From the NCBI RefSeq assembly GCF_001598235.1, contig NZ_BCYO01000007.1:159263-223262 (forward strand): DNA of 64,000 nt. Direction: 5' to 3'. The notes beneath the pieces are model-generated. The model was not told the origin of the DNA and ran no database searches. It was given only the letters and a program-made list of their open reading frames with translations. Both the position numbers and the translations under genes were made by a program. Shown here in pieces: positions 8,026 to 16,979 of this stretch; within the stretch, counting starts at the first letter, position 1; each line of letters starts with the position of its first letter. This DNA comes from Polaromonas jejuensis NBRC 106434. Lineage in GTDB: Bacteria > Pseudomonadota > Gammaproteobacteria > Burkholderiales > Burkholderiaceae_C.

Positions 8026-9045
8026 ATGATGAAAGCAATGTACAAAGAAAAACGCTCTTCCCGCAGCGAGTTTGTCCCTATACGCGGACTCAACTACCAC
8101 GTACGCATCTGGCAGGCACCCCAGACCGACGCCAGGGCCGCCAGCGCCGGGCCGCCCCAAGCAAGGCCAGCCCCCTCGGGGGGCAGTGAACCACACGCAG
8201 TGGGGAACGTGGGGGTACCACTTGTCCTGGTGCACGGCTGGATGGACGTGGCGGCGTCCTGGCAGTTCATGGTGGATGCCTTGTCCGACGCTTTTGCGCA
8301 GGACCGGACCATCATCGCGCCCGACTGGCGCGGCTTCGGGCAAACCGGTACCGGCCCGGCCGGCGCCCAGGTCGACCATTACTGGTTTGCCGACTACCTG
8401 GCCGACCTCGACTTTCTGCTCGACCATTACGCAGCGGGCCAGGCGGTGGACCTGGTCGGCCACAGCATGGGCGGCAATGTGGCCATGCTGTATGCCGGGG
8501 TGCGGCCCGAACGCATCCGCAAGCTGGTCAACCTGGAGGGCTTCGGCCTGCCGGCCAGCAGGCCCAGCCAGGCGCCCGGGCGTTATGCCAAGTGGATGGA
8601 CGAGCTCAAAAGCCTGCACCGCGGCGATCTGGACCTCAAGCCCTACAACGACCAGGACGGCGTGGCGCGGCGGCTCATGAAGACCAACCCCCGCCTCTCC
8701 CCCGACAAGGCCGACTGGCTGGCCAGCCACTGGGCCCGCCCCGATGCGGCGGGAAAATGGCGGATCCTGGGCGAGGCGGCCCACAAAATCACCAGCGCCC
8801 AGCTCTACCGCCTCGATGAAGTACTGGAAATCTACCGGCGCATCAGCGCGCCCACCCTGGCCATTGAGGCCTCCGACGATTCCCTGGGCAGCTGGTATCA
8901 GGGGAAATACACCCTGGCCGAGTACCACGAAAGACTTAAAAACCTGCCCCAGGCAAGGGTTGCCGTGGTTAAGGACGCCGGCCACATGCTGCACCACGAC
9001 CAGCCCGAGCAGCTGGCGCGCCTGATTGAGGGCTTTCTGGACTAA
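8026..9045 (+). CDS. Alpha/beta hydrolase
   Basis: A 339-residue hydrolase of the alpha/beta fold, probably an esterase or lipase-like enzyme. The oxyanion-hole segment HGWMD is at residues 70-74, the nucleophile elbow GHSMGG has Ser147, and the catalytic histidine is likely His320 in AGHMLHHD. Residues of about 41-64 are Pro/Gly/Ala-rich and are encoded by an inserted repeat (8148-8216), placed between the first beta strand and the oxyanion strand. Three ATGs compete (8026, 8029, 8038); none has a good ribosome site, and the gene begins 13 bp from the start of the divergent acyl-CoA synthetase. Substrate unknown. Confidence 0.85.
   Translation: MMKAMYKEKRSSRSEFVPIRGLNYHVRIWQAPQTDARAASAGPPQARPAPSGGSEPHAVGNVGVPLVLVHGWMDVAASWQFMVDALSDAFAQDRTIIAPDWRGFGQTGTGPAGAQVDHYWFADYLADLDFLLDHYAAGQAVDLVGHSMGGNVAMLYAGVRPERIRKLVNLEGFGLPASRPSQAPGRYAKWMDELKSLHRGDLDLKPYNDQDGVARRLMKTNPRLSPDKADWLASHWARPDAAGKWRILGEAAHKITSAQLYRLDEVLEIYRRISAPTLAIEASDDSLGSWYQGKYTLAEYHERLKNLPQARVAVVKDAGHMLHHDQPEQLARLIEGFLD
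8148..8216 (+). repeat. REP-like GC-rich repeat inserted in frame in hydrolase gene
   Basis: A stretch with the hairpin GCCCCCTCGGGGGGC (8170-8184) followed by CAGTGAACCACACGCAGTG and a G-rich tail. I recognise this pattern as an intergenic repeat common in Comamonadaceae genomes (from memory, not searched). Here it lies inside an open reading frame and stays in frame. Confidence 0.55.
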
Positions 9046-9118
9046 GTCTTTTCCGGTCGTGAGAAAATGAAGGGTTAGCCAACTTCGGCCCCACCCCATT
9101 CAGGATTGAACACTCATC

Positions 9119-10223
9119 ATGGAAGCAGAACACATCAACGCCATCGGCAACCAGCTTGCGGACCTGAGCAACCGGGTGAATGAACTTCGGGGGTATCTTT
9201 GACTACCCTGCCAAGGAACGCAAGCTAAACGAAGTCAACGCCGCGCTGGAAGACCCCAAGGTCTGGGACAACCCCAAGCGCGCCTCGGCCCTCGGCCAGG
9301 AAAAAAAATCGCTGGAAGACGTGGTTCATGTGATTGACCGCCTGGACCAGGAACTGTCCGACAACACCGAGCTGTTCGAAATGTCCAGGGGCGAAGGCGA
9401 CGAAGCCGGCATGCGGGCGATTGAAGCCGAAGCCGCCACGGTCGCCGCCGAGGTCGAAAAAATGGAATTCCGCCGGATGTTCAACAACCCGGCCGACCCG
9501 CTCAACGCCTTCCTCGACATCCAGGCCGGCGCCGGCGGCACGGAAGCCTGCGACTGGGCCAGCATGCTGCTGCGCCAGTACCTGAAGTACGCGGAACGCA
9601 AGGGCTTCAAAACCACGGTCGAAGACGAATCGCCCGGCGACACCGCCGGCATCAAGGGCGCGACCATCAAGATCGAAGGCGAATACGCCTTTGGCCTGCT
9701 GCGCACCGAAACCGGCGTGCACCGCCTGGTGCGCAAGTCGCCGTTTGACTCCTCGGGCGGCCGCCACACCTCGTTTGCCTCGGTGTTTGTCTACCCCGAA
9801 ATTGACGACTCGATCGAGATCGAGATCAACCCGTCGGATGTGCGCACCGACACCTACCGCGCCAGCGGCGCCGGCGGCCAGCACATCAACAAGACCGACT
9901 CGGCCGTGCGCCTGACGCACATCCCGACCGGCATCGTGGTGCAGTGCCAGGACGGCCGCAGCCAGCACAGCAACCGCGACGTGGCCTGGAAGCGCCTGCG
10001 TTCCCGGCTGTATGACTTCGAGTTGCGCAAGCAGCAGGAAGCCCAGCAAAAACTCGAGGACACCAAAACCGATGTGGGCTGGGGCCACCAGATCCGCAGC
10101 TATGTGCTGGACAACAGCCGCATCAAGGACTTGCGCACCAACGTCGAAATCTCGGCCACCCAAAAGGTGCTGGACGGCGACCTCGATGCCTTCATCGAGG
10201 CCTCCTTGAAACAAGGCGTCTGA
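9119..10223 (+). CDS. prfB: Peptide chain release factor 2 (programmed +1 frameshift)
   Basis: RF2 terminates translation at UGA and UAA. The gene is read in two frames, 9119-9199 and then 9201-10223. The first 27 codons end at CTT TGA C (9197-9203), preceded by the internal Shine-Dalgarno-like CGGGGGT. A +1 slip on CTT skips one base and continues at GAC, giving 367 residues. This is the classical autoregulatory site: low RF2 lets the ribosome pause at UGA and shift. The stop-codon-reading tripeptide SPF is at 207-209 and the catalytic GGQ at 252-254, both where expected. Confidence 0.97.
9191..9203 (+). promoter_or_regulatory. prfB: prfB programmed frameshift site
   Basis: The GGGGGT element just upstream of TAT CTT TGA C matches the conserved RF2 frameshift signal: an anti-Shine-Dalgarno contact a few bases before a slippery CTT followed by an in-frame UGA and a C. 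Without the shift only a 27-residue peptide would be made. Confidence 0.95.
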
Positions 10224-10293
10224 CGGCGATCTGCGCCGTCATGCGGGTGGGTGAATTTTCAGAACGTTTTACGAGTTTTCTAGGAAAAAAAAC

Positions 10294-13023
10294 ATGTTGC
10301 AAATGATGGATGATCGAGGAACTGGACCGGGGACCGCCGCGGTCATCAAGCGCGCCGATTACATCGCCCCCGCGTACTGGATCGACACCGTCGATCTGTG
10401 CTTTGACCTGGACCCGGCAAAAACGCGCGTGCTCAACAAGATGACGCTGCGCCGCAACCCGGATGTGCCGGCGCAGGCCCTGAAACTCGACGGCGAAGAA
10501 CTCAACCTGGCGCGCGTGCTGGTCAATGGCCAGGGCACCTCGTTCAAGATGGAGGGCAAGCAGCTGGTGCTGGACAACCTGCCCGATGCATTCGAGCTGG
10601 AAATCTTCACCACCACCTGCCCGGCCAAGAACACCCAGCTGATGGGCCTGTATGTCAGCAACGACTCCTTCTTCACGCAGTGCGAGGCCGAAGGTTTCCG
10701 GCGCATCACCTACTTCCTGGACCGCCCCGACGTGATGGCCAGCTACAGCGTGACGCTGCGCGCCGACAAGGCCCAGTACCCGGTGCTGCTGTCCAACGGC
10801 AACCTGGTGGCGCAAGGCCCGCTGGAAGATGGCCCCAATGGCGCGCGGCATTTTGCCAAATGGGTGGACCCGCACCGCAAGCCCTGCTACCTGTTTGCGC
10901 TGGTGGCCGGCCAGCTGGTCTCCAGGGAGCAGCGCATCACCTCGCGCGCCGGCAAGGACCATGTGCTGCAGGTCTATGTGCGCCCCGGCGACCTCGACAA
11001 GACCGAGCACGCGATGAATTCGCTGATGCATTCGGTGGCCTGGGACGAGGCGCGCTTTGGCCTGCCGCTGGACCTGGAACGCTTCATGATCGTCGCCACC
11101 AGCGACTTCAACATGGGCGCGATGGAGAACAAGGGCCTGAACATTTTCAACACCAAGTACGTGCTGGCGAATCAGGCCACGGCCACGGACCTTGATTTTT
11201 CCAATATCGAAAGCGTGGTCGGCCACGAATACTTCCACAACTGGACCGGTAACCGCATCACCTGCCGCGACTGGTTCCAGCTCAGCCTGAAGGAAGGCCT
11301 GACCGTCTTCCGCGACCAGGAGTTTTCGCAAGACCTGGCAGGCGTTGCCTCGGCCCGCGCCGTCAAGCGCATTGAAGACGTGCGCGTGCTGCGCACCGCC
11401 CAGTTCCCCGAAGACGCGGGTCCGATGGCGCACCCGGTGCGGCCCGACAGCTACATCGAAATCAGCAACTTCTACACCGTCACGATTTACGAAAAAGGCG
11501 CGGAAGTGGTTCGCATGATGCAGACCCTGGTCGGCCGCAAGGGCTTTGCCAAGGGCCTGACGCTGTACTTCGAGCGGCATGACGGCCAGGCCGTGACCTG
11601 CGACGACTTCGCGCAAGCCATTGCCGATGCCAACCCCACGTCCGACCTGGCGCGCCTGCTGCCGCAGTTCAAGCGCTGGTACAGCCAGGCCGGCACACCG
11701 CGCGTGCACGCGCAAGGCGTGTACGACGCCGCCGAACGCACCTATACCCTGACGCTGGCGCAAAGCTGCGCGCCGACGCCGGGCCAGCCCGTCAAGGAAC
11801 CGTTTGTCATTCCCGTCGGCCTGGGCCTGCTGGGCGCGGACGGAAAAGACCTGCCGCTGCAACCGGCCGGCGAGACCGATGCCGTTGCCGGAACACGCAC
11901 CGTCGTGCTGACGCAGGCCAGCGAAACGCTGACCTTCATCAACATAGCCGCCGAACCCGTGCCCTCCATCCTGCGCGGCTTCACCGCCCCCGTGGTGCTG
12001 GAGTTTGACTACACCGACGCCCAGCTGCTGCATCTGCTGGCGCACGACAGCGACCCCTTCAACCGCTGGGAAGCCGGGCAACGCCTGGCCGTCAACCGGG
12101 CCGTCAATGCTATCAAATCGATAGCTTACAGCGCAGGCGGTTCGGACGCCAGCGTGCTGGATGATGCCTATCTGGAGGCCATGCGCCAGGTGTTGCTCCA
12201 CCCCACGCTGGACGCCGCCTTCAAGGAACTGGTGCTGACCCTGCCGTCTGAAACCTACCTGGCCGAGCAACTGGACGTGGTCGATCCCCAGCGCATCCAC
12301 GCGGTGCGCGAAGCCATGCGCCAGCAACTGGCCACGGCCCTGGCGGCCGACTGGGAAGCCACGTACCAGGCCCACCACGACACCGGCGCCTACGCGCCCG
12401 ATGCCGCATCCTCGGGGCGCCGCGCACTGGCCGGCATGGCACTCACCCATCTGTGCCTCGCGGCACAAGCCAGCGGCGATGCCGTGTGGCCAGGCAAGAC
12501 CCTGCAGCGCTTCAAGGACGCCGGCAACATGACGGACCGCTTCAATGCCCTGAGCGCCCTGGTGTCCAGCGGCCACGCGCTGGCGGCCGAGGCGCTGCCG
12601 CGCTTTCATGCCATGTTCAAGGACGAGGCGCTGGTCATCGACAAATGGATGGGCCTGCAGGCCGGCGCGCCCGACCGCGGCGGCAATATCCTGCCAGCAG
12701 TCAAGCAGCTCATGAAGCATCCCGATTTCAGCCTGCGCAACCCCAACCGCGCGCGCAGCGTGATCAGCACCTTTTGCCAGGGCAACCCGGCGGCGTTTCA
12801 CCGCGCCGATGCCGCAGGCTATGTGTTCTGGAGCGATCGCGTGATCGAACTCGACGCCATCAACCCCCAGGTGGCCGCCCGCCTGGCCCGTGCGCTGGAC
12901 CGCTGGAGCAAACTGGCAGAACCCTACCGCAGCGCCGCGCGCGAAGCCATTGTCCGCGTCGCCGCCAAGACCGATCTGAGCAAGGACACGCTTGAAGTTG
13001 TCACCCGCGCATTGGCGGATTGA
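10294..13023 (+). CDS. pepN: Aminopeptidase N, M1 family
   Basis: A 909-residue cytosolic zinc aminopeptidase that removes N-terminal residues from peptides. The substrate-recognition motif GAMEN is at 275-279 and the zinc motif HEYFHNW starts at His311 (HEXXH, H311/E312/H315). Its length and the C-terminal alpha-helical region fit the proteobacterial PepN type. It begins 70 bp after prfB. A copy of the dispersed palindromic repeat lies inside the gene (12108-12150) and is read as roughly [12 protein letters not shown] near residue 606, in the C-terminal domain rather than the catalytic core. Confidence 0.95.
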   Translation: MLQMMDDRGTGPGTAAVIKRADYIAPAYWIDTVDLCFDLDPAKTRVLNKMTLRRNPDVPAQALKLDGEELNLARVLVNGQGTSFKMEGKQLVLDNLPDAFELEIFTTTCPAKNTQLMGLYVSNDSFFTQCEAEGFRRITYFLDRPDVMASYSVTLRADKAQYPVLLSNGNLVAQGPLEDGPNGARHFAKWVDPHRKPCYLFALVAGQLVSREQRITSRAGKDHVLQVYVRPGDLDKTEHAMNSLMHSVAWDEARFGLPLDLERFMIVATSDFNMGAMENKGLNIFNTKYVLANQATATDLDFSNIESVVGHEYFHNWTGNRITCRDWFQLSLKEGLTVFRDQEFSQDLAGVASARAVKRIEDVRVLRTAQFPEDAGPMAHPVRPDSYIEISNFYTVTIYEKGAEVVRMMQTLVGRKGFAKGLTLYFERHDGQAVTCDDFAQAIADANPTSDLARLLPQFKRWYSQAGTPRVHAQGVYDAAERTYTLTLAQSCAPTPGQPVKEPFVIPVGLGLLGADGKDLPLQPAGETDAVAGTRTVVLTQASETLTFINIAAEPVPSILRGFTAPVVLEFDYTDAQLLHLLAHDSDPFNRWEAGQRLAVNRAVNAIKSIAYSAGGSDASVLDDAYLEAMRQVLLHPTLDAAFKELVLTLPSETYLAEQLDVVDPQRIHAVREAMRQQLATALAADWEATYQAHHDTGAYAPDAASSGRRALAGMALTHLCLAAQASGDAVWPGKTLQRFKDAGNMTDRFNALSALVSSGHALAAEALPRFHAMFKDEALVIDKWMGLQAGAPDRGGNILPAVKQLMKHPDFSLRNPNRARSVISTFCQGNPAAFHRADAAGYVFWSDRVIELDAINPQVAARLARALDRWSKLAEPYRSAAREAIVRVAAKTDLSKDTLEVVTRALAD
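12108..12150 (+). repeat. Dispersed GCTAT..ATAGC palindromic repeat, copy 3 (in pepN)
   Basis: GCTATCAAATCGATAGC (12109-12125) followed by a TTACAGCGCAGGCGG tail, the same layout as the other copies. It lies in the pepN reading frame. Confidence 0.6.
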
Positions 13024-13070
13024 GCCCATTGACGCGAGCCGACGCATCCACCCACCGAGAGGAACCCCTT

Positions 13071-14078
13071 ATGTCCCACAACATCTCCCTCACGCGCTAC
13101 CTGGTCGAGCAGCAGCGCATGGACGGCCACATTCCGCCCGAGCTGCGCCTGCTGCTTGAAGTCGTCGCCCGCGCCTGCAAAAGCATCAGCCAGGCCGTCA
13201 ACAAGGGTGCGCTGGGCGGCGTGCTCGGCACCGCCGGCAGCGAAAACGTGCAAGGCGAAGTGCAGAAAAAACTCGACATCATCGCCAACGAAGTGCTGAT
13301 CGAAGCCAACGAATGGGGCGGCCACCTGGCCGCCATGGCCTCGGAAGAAATGGACAGCATCTACCTGGTGCCCAACCGCTATCCGCAGGGTGAATACCTG
13401 TTGATGTTTGACCCGCTCGACGGCTCCAGCAACATCGATGTGAATGTCAGCATTGGCACCATCTTCAGCGTGCTGAAAAAGCCCGAAGGTCACGCCGGCG
13501 TCGGGGAAAAAGACTTCCTGCAGCCCGGCAGCCAGCAAGTGGCCGCAGGCTACTGCGTGTATGGCCCGCAAACCACCCTGGTACTGACCGTGGGTGACGG
13601 CGTCGCCATGTTCACGCTTGACCGCGAGCAAGGCTCGTTCGTGCTGACCGAAGAAAACGTGCAGATTCCCGAGGACACCCAGGAATTCGCCATCAACATG
13701 AGCAACATGCGCCACTGGGATGCCCCCGTCAAACGCTACATCGACGAGTGCCTGCAGGGCAAGGAAGGCCCGCGCGGCAAGGACTTCAACATGCGCTGGA
13801 TCGCCTCCATGGTGGCCGACGTGCACCGCATCCTGACCCGCGGCGGCGTGTTCATGTACCCCTGGGACAAGCGCGAGCCCGAAAAGGCCGGCAAGCTGCG
13901 CCTCATGTACGAAGCCAATCCCATGAGCTGGCTGGTCGAGCAGGCCGGCGGCGCCGCGACCAATGGCAGGCAGCGCATCCTGGACATCCAGCCCGGCAAG
14001 CTGCACGAACGCGTCAGCGTGATCCTCGGCTCGAAAAATGAGGTCGAGCGGGTCACCGCCTATCACTCCGGGCTATAA
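13071..14078 (+). CDS. fbp: Fructose-1,6-bisphosphatase class 1
   Basis: A 335-residue gluconeogenic enzyme that hydrolyses fructose 1,6-bisphosphate to fructose 6-phosphate. The metal-binding motif DPLDGSSN starts at Asp114, and the C-terminal GGVFMYPWD and [10 protein letters not shown] segments are typical of class 1. The start at 13071 has a GAGAGGA ribosome site 8-9 nt before it; an in-frame ATG at 13020 would overlap the pepN stop and add a non-conserved leader. It is 47 bp after pepN. Its stop codon lies inside the TATAAT box of the following tRNA gene. Confidence 0.95.
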   Translation: MSHNISLTRYLVEQQRMDGHIPPELRLLLEVVARACKSISQAVNKGALGGVLGTAGSENVQGEVQKKLDIIANEVLIEANEWGGHLAAMASEEMDSIYLVPNRYPQGEYLLMFDPLDGSSNIDVNVSIGTIFSVLKKPEGHAGVGEKDFLQPGSQQVAAGYCVYGPQTTLVLTVGDGVAMFTLDREQGSFVLTEENVQIPEDTQEFAINMSNMRHWDAPVKRYIDECLQGKEGPRGKDFNMRWIASMVADVHRILTRGGVFMYPWDKREPEKAGKLRLMYEANPMSWLVEQAGGAATNGRQRILDIQPGKLHERVSVILGSKNEVERVTAYHSGL

Positions 14079-14079
14079 T
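14051..14079 (+). promoter_or_regulatory. Promoter of tRNA-Thr
   Basis: A perfect -10 box TATAAT (14074-14079) lies 11 nt before the first base of the tRNA and contains the TAA stop codon of fbp. A weak -35-like GGTCAC is seen about 17 nt upstream (14051-14056), inside the last fbp codons. Confidence 0.7.
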
Positions 14080-14090
14080 GTGAAGATTAC

Positions 14091-14166
14091 GCCGGTGTAG
14101 CTCAGTCGGTAGAGCAGCTCATTCGTAATGAGAAGGTCGGGTGTTCGATTCATCTCTCCGGCACCA
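14091..14166 (+). tRNA. tRNA-Thr (anticodon CGT)
   Basis: A 76-nt cloverleaf with encoded CCA. D-arm, anticodon loop TTCGTAA (anticodon CGT, reading ACG), a 5-nt variable loop and T-loop TTCGATT can all be drawn. The acceptor stem GCCGGTG/CTCCGGC has one T6·T67 mismatch and the T-stem has two G·T pairs. The 3' end borders a region of mobile-element debris, consistent with tRNA genes being favoured integration sites, but no duplicated tRNA 3' end was found in the window. Confidence 0.93.
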
Positions 14167-14174
14167 ATAGATAC

Positions 14175-14220
14175 AAGGGTTTGCTGCTATTAATTTAGTA
14201 GCAAGCCCTTTTCTCTTTGT
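14175..14220 (+). terminator. Rho-independent terminator after tRNA-Thr
   Basis: The arms at 14175-14188 and 14197-14210 form a 14-bp stem with wobble pairs, followed by a T-rich run. The loop region GCTATTAATTTAGTAGC resembles the core of the dispersed palindrome seen elsewhere in the window, so a repeat copy may have been co-opted here. Confidence 0.7.
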
Positions 14221-14769
14221 GGTCATGTAGCCACTATGTAGCCAGCGGTACGCGTTTTTGTACCTTTTCGGCTTGCAGCATCCAGAAAAAGACCCGCACG
14301 CGGCGGGTTGGGGGGTCTGGTGGTTTTCGCCCTGCTGCTCGTTCCTATGCGCTCGATTTCTGAAGTGGGGCTATGAATTGAAGTAGCGGCCAAACTCTGG
14401 AATTCAAATGCAGCAGCTCCGGTTAATTTCGACAGTCTGCATTACGGTCGCCCGCAAGCCCGCCGCTCCCACTTGTCTTTAGCTTTACCAGCGGCTACCT
14501 GTTGTAGTGATACCCAGCATCTACTCCTTTTGGTACCCCCTCCATTTTCAGCCGCGCCGATCATGCGGAAAACCTGCACGCGGCGTCCCGAAAAAGGCCA
14601 TGGACAGTGGCAGCACCCGCTTCTTAAACTGCATGCCGGGTAAGCATTGGCCCCGATATTCGAACAACGGAGACAAGATGAAAGCCAAGACTGAGGCGCA
14701 AAAAATTCAGATGCGTGTCGGCGCAAGCTGGCGCGACGCTGGGGACTATGAGGCTGTGCACGACCCTTG
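14221..14769. other. Gene-poor stretch after tRNA-Thr, no supported gene
   Basis: About 550 bp without a convincing gene. Short direct repeats of TGTAGCCA occur near 14227-14242. A short plus-strand frame with a ribosome-like GGAGACAAG before ATG at 14678 encodes about 30 residues that I do not recognise and runs into the antisense of the transposase remnant. Composition is lower in GC than the flanking genes, in keeping with foreign DNA. Confidence 0.4.
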
Positions 14770-14966
14770 CCGCGGTCCGTGTGGTGGATGCACCCGATCG
14801 GTGGCTTGCGGCTCTGGACCGCAGAGCGCAGTGCCGCAAAGGCGAGAGGTGTGTCGATACACCGCGAGATCGCATAGCCAACGACCTTGCGGCTGCAGGC
14901 ATCAAGAATGGCCACCAGGTAGCAGAAGCCGATCTCGATGCGGATGTATGTGAAGTCAGCATGAGT
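14770..14966 (-). pseudogene. IS3-family transposase (OrfB) fragment
   Basis: About 65 codons of an IS3-type DDE integrase core: the frame includes HADFTYIRIEIGFCYLVAIL, then the DACSRKVVGYAISR segment and ends shortly after HHTDRG. In complete family members the first Asp of the DDE triad lies in HADFTYI and the second in HHTDRG; the final Glu region is missing. There is a stop codon just upstream of the fragment in this frame, and the neighbouring coding sequence continues in another frame, so this is a fragment without its own start or end. Confidence 0.75.
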
Positions 14967-15673
14967 TGGTCATGCACCAGGTCAATCACTTCGCCAAAGT
15001 GAGGCTGGTTCGCGCGCAGCGCTGCCAGTGATTCGAATGCGTTTTCTGGGGCGGCGATATTGCGCAGGATGCCTCGGCTTGTCAGCTTCCTGCCAACCTC
15101 TTCGTCTTGTTTACGTATTTCCTTGTCCGGCATAGCCAGGGCCGTTTTGGCGAACAGCCTGGATGGTGCGTCCGGCGCATAGACTGGGTGCATCAGCCGG
15201 GGGGCGTAGTCCTCGTCGGCCACAAGCGGCGGGAGGGGTGTCGGGGCCGGAGGTGCGCCGACACCAGAGCGATTTTTGTTGTGGAAGGATTCATCTTCAT
15301 CTTTTCTTCGCGCTCTGCGTTCTTCAAGCTCGCGTTGCTCTTCTTCTCGCGCGTCGGCGATGCGCCGTTCGAGCCCCTGCTTTTCTTGAAGGTCCAGGGC
15401 GCGCCTGGTCGCCGTGTTCGGCTCAGCGCGCAGCGGGTAGCCCGTTGCGTCCGGATGTTGCGGTGATGGGGCGGAGTTTCCACGTGCATCACTGCCGCAA
15501 CAATCGTAATGGATTGTTCGCGCGCGGCGCTTGCGGCCAGTGATGCTGATGCGCCAACGACCGCCACGGTTCCCGGTCGACAAGTTTGGTCGGAATCTGG
15601 CCCCGGCTACCTTGACTTCTGTAATACGCGCACCTATTGTGCGTCGATGGTCACCGAATGAGGCGGTCTTCAT
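14967..15673 (-). pseudogene. C-terminally truncated gene, possibly an AAA-type ATPase
   Basis: About 235 codons with a charged, Glu/Arg-rich helical part (about residues 95-135), a Pro-rich linker, and a segment with RGILRNIAAPENAFESLAAL leading to FGEVIDLVHDQL. In my memory this resembles the region before the P-loop of AAA-family ATPases found in beta-proteobacterial islands. The frame then runs out of register into the IS3 transposase remnant, so the presumed ATPase domain is lost. The start at 15673 is uncertain. Identity is tentative. Confidence 0.35.
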
Positions 15674-15798
15674 GATTGCGAGCAGAGATAAAGGGTATCA
15701 CCAAGAGCTGCCGACGCTGAGATCGACGCGGTTCCTGAATTCGATCAAGCCATGCTTCCCGCTGGGCAGTTTTCAGATTCTCGACGTAGGAGAAAAAC

Positions 15799-16464
15799 AT
15801 GAGCAAGCCGCAGGCAAGCACAACTCGCAATGGGCTACCGGGTCGCGCGCCGAGCGAACAAGGTCGACTGCTGATCGCCGTGGCAATGGCGTGCCTCGGT
15901 GCTTCGGGCGCAGTGCATGCGCAGAGCACTTCGACTGCTGAAGCGCAGCAGTGGAGCGAGGTCTACTCGGTGCTGACTCACCCGCGCTGCCTGAACTGCC
16001 ACACCGCCACCAACTATCCCCGGCAAGGGGACGACCGGCATCGGCACAAGTTCGGTATTGTGCGCGGGCACGATGGCAAGGGTGTGCCAGGTGCACTGTG
16101 CGTGGCCTGTCATCAAGCGAGCAACAACTCGGCAAGCGGGGTCCCTGGCGGCCCTGGATGGCACATCGCGCCCCTGAGCATGTCGTGGGAGTCCAAGCCT
16201 GGCGTTGCCATGAGTAGCGCCACCTTGTGTTCGACCCTCAAGACGCGTGCGAAGAACGGCAACCACAGCCTGGCCGAACTCACCGAGCATCACAAGAAAG
16301 AGGCGCTCGTGCTGTGGGCCTTCGAGCCAGGCACACGGTCCGACGGCACACCGCGAGCTTCTCCGCCTATGACGCATGCCGAGTTCGTCGCCGTTTTTGA
16401 AAAATGGGCGCAAGCTGGCGGGCCATGCCCGGCCCCTGCCAAGATGGCGGGTCAAGCCAAGTGA
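15799..16464 (+). CDS. Diheme c-type cytochrome beside IorAB-like hydroxylase
   Basis: A 221-residue secreted protein with two CXXCH heme motifs (Cys64-His68, CLNCH; Cys101-His105, CVACH). A signal peptide with a long N-region is likely (hydrophobic segment around residues 24-40, ending VHAQ). An AGGAG site lies 6 nt before the ATG. It precedes the 2Fe-2S and molybdopterin subunits by 46 bp, so it probably accepts electrons from the hydroxylase and passes them to the respiratory chain, as proposed for cytochrome-linked members of this family. Similar proteins are often named isoquinoline 1-oxidoreductase subunit. Confidence 0.82.
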   Translation: MSKPQASTTRNGLPGRAPSEQGRLLIAVAMACLGASGAVHAQSTSTAEAQQWSEVYSVLTHPRCLNCHTATNYPRQGDDRHRHKFGIVRGHDGKGVPGALCVACHQASNNSASGVPGGPGWHIAPLSMSWESKPGVAMSSATLCSTLKTRAKNGNHSLAELTEHHKKEALVLWAFEPGTRSDGTPRASPPMTHAEFVAVFEKWAQAGGPCPAPAKMAGQAK

Positions 16465-16510
16465 TGCAGGCTGCAGCAAGCCCCTCTTCGTCCATCAAGG
16501 AGAGATCCAA

Positions 16511-16969
16511 ATGATTGCCCTTCAGATCAACGGCCGTACCGTACAAGTCGATGCCGCGCCCGACACACCGTTGCTATGGGTTATCCGGGAGAACCTCAAG
16601 CTGACCGGGACCAAGTATGGCTGCGGCGTGGCCGCTTGCGGCGCCTGCACGGTTCACGTCGGTGGGCACGCCGTGCGCTCGTGCTCGTACCCCTTGTCCG
16701 CCGTAGGCCAGCAGCCCGTCACCACTATCGAGGCCATTGGTGCCGACCCGGTCGGCAAAGCGGTGCAGCTTGCATGGATCAAGCACGACGTGCCGCAATG
16801 CGGCTATTGCCAAAGCGGGCAAGTGATGACGGCGGTGGATTTTCTCAAGCGCAGGCGGCACCCCACCGAGGCCGAGGTGGTCGACTCGATGGGGAGTAAT
16901 CTGTGTCGCTGCGGCACGTATCAGCGGATCAAGGCTGCGGTGCTTGATGCATCCAAGTCGCTGACATAA
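16511..16969 (+). CDS. Xanthine-oxidase-family 2Fe-2S subunit (IorA-like)
   Basis: A 152-residue iron-sulfur subunit with two [2Fe-2S] clusters: plant-type ligands C38, C43, C46 and C58 in the N-terminal half, and C97, C100, C132 and C134 in the C-terminal helical half. It transfers electrons from the molybdenum site of the partner subunit. The start at 16511 has AAGGAG 8 nt upstream. It lies between the diheme cytochrome and the large subunit (10 bp gap), in one operon. No FAD subunit is present, as is typical for the IorAB group, where electrons go to a cytochrome. Confidence 0.93.
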   Translation: MIALQINGRTVQVDAAPDTPLLWVIRENLKLTGTKYGCGVAACGACTVHVGGHAVRSCSYPLSAVGQQPVTTIEAIGADPVGKAVQLAWIKHDVPQCGYCQSGQVMTAVDFLKRRRHPTEAEVVDSMGSNLCRCGTYQRIKAAVLDASKSLT

Positions 16970-16979
16970 GGAGTGCACC

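Noticed and set aside
9180..9200. prfB starting at the ATG at 9180 without frameshift
   Set aside because: The upstream 27 codons match the conserved RF2 N-terminus and the CTT TGA C signal is intact, so the frameshifted reading from 9119 is preferred.
10192..13047. A 951-codon open frame antisense to pepN, and similar long antisense frames opposite the ABC permease and binding-protein genes
   Set aside because: They mirror strong, motif-bearing genes in high-GC DNA, have Gln/His/Arg-rich composition typical of shadow frames and show no domain motifs.
14091..14240. Attachment site (attL) at the tRNA-Thr 3' end
   Set aside because: No second copy of the tRNA 3' sequence and no integrase gene were found in the window; only debris suggests past integration.
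14507..14953. A 148-codon plus-strand frame over the IS3 remnant
   Set aside because: The 3' two-thirds are antisense to recognisable transposase sequence; the N-terminal part has no similarity I can name.
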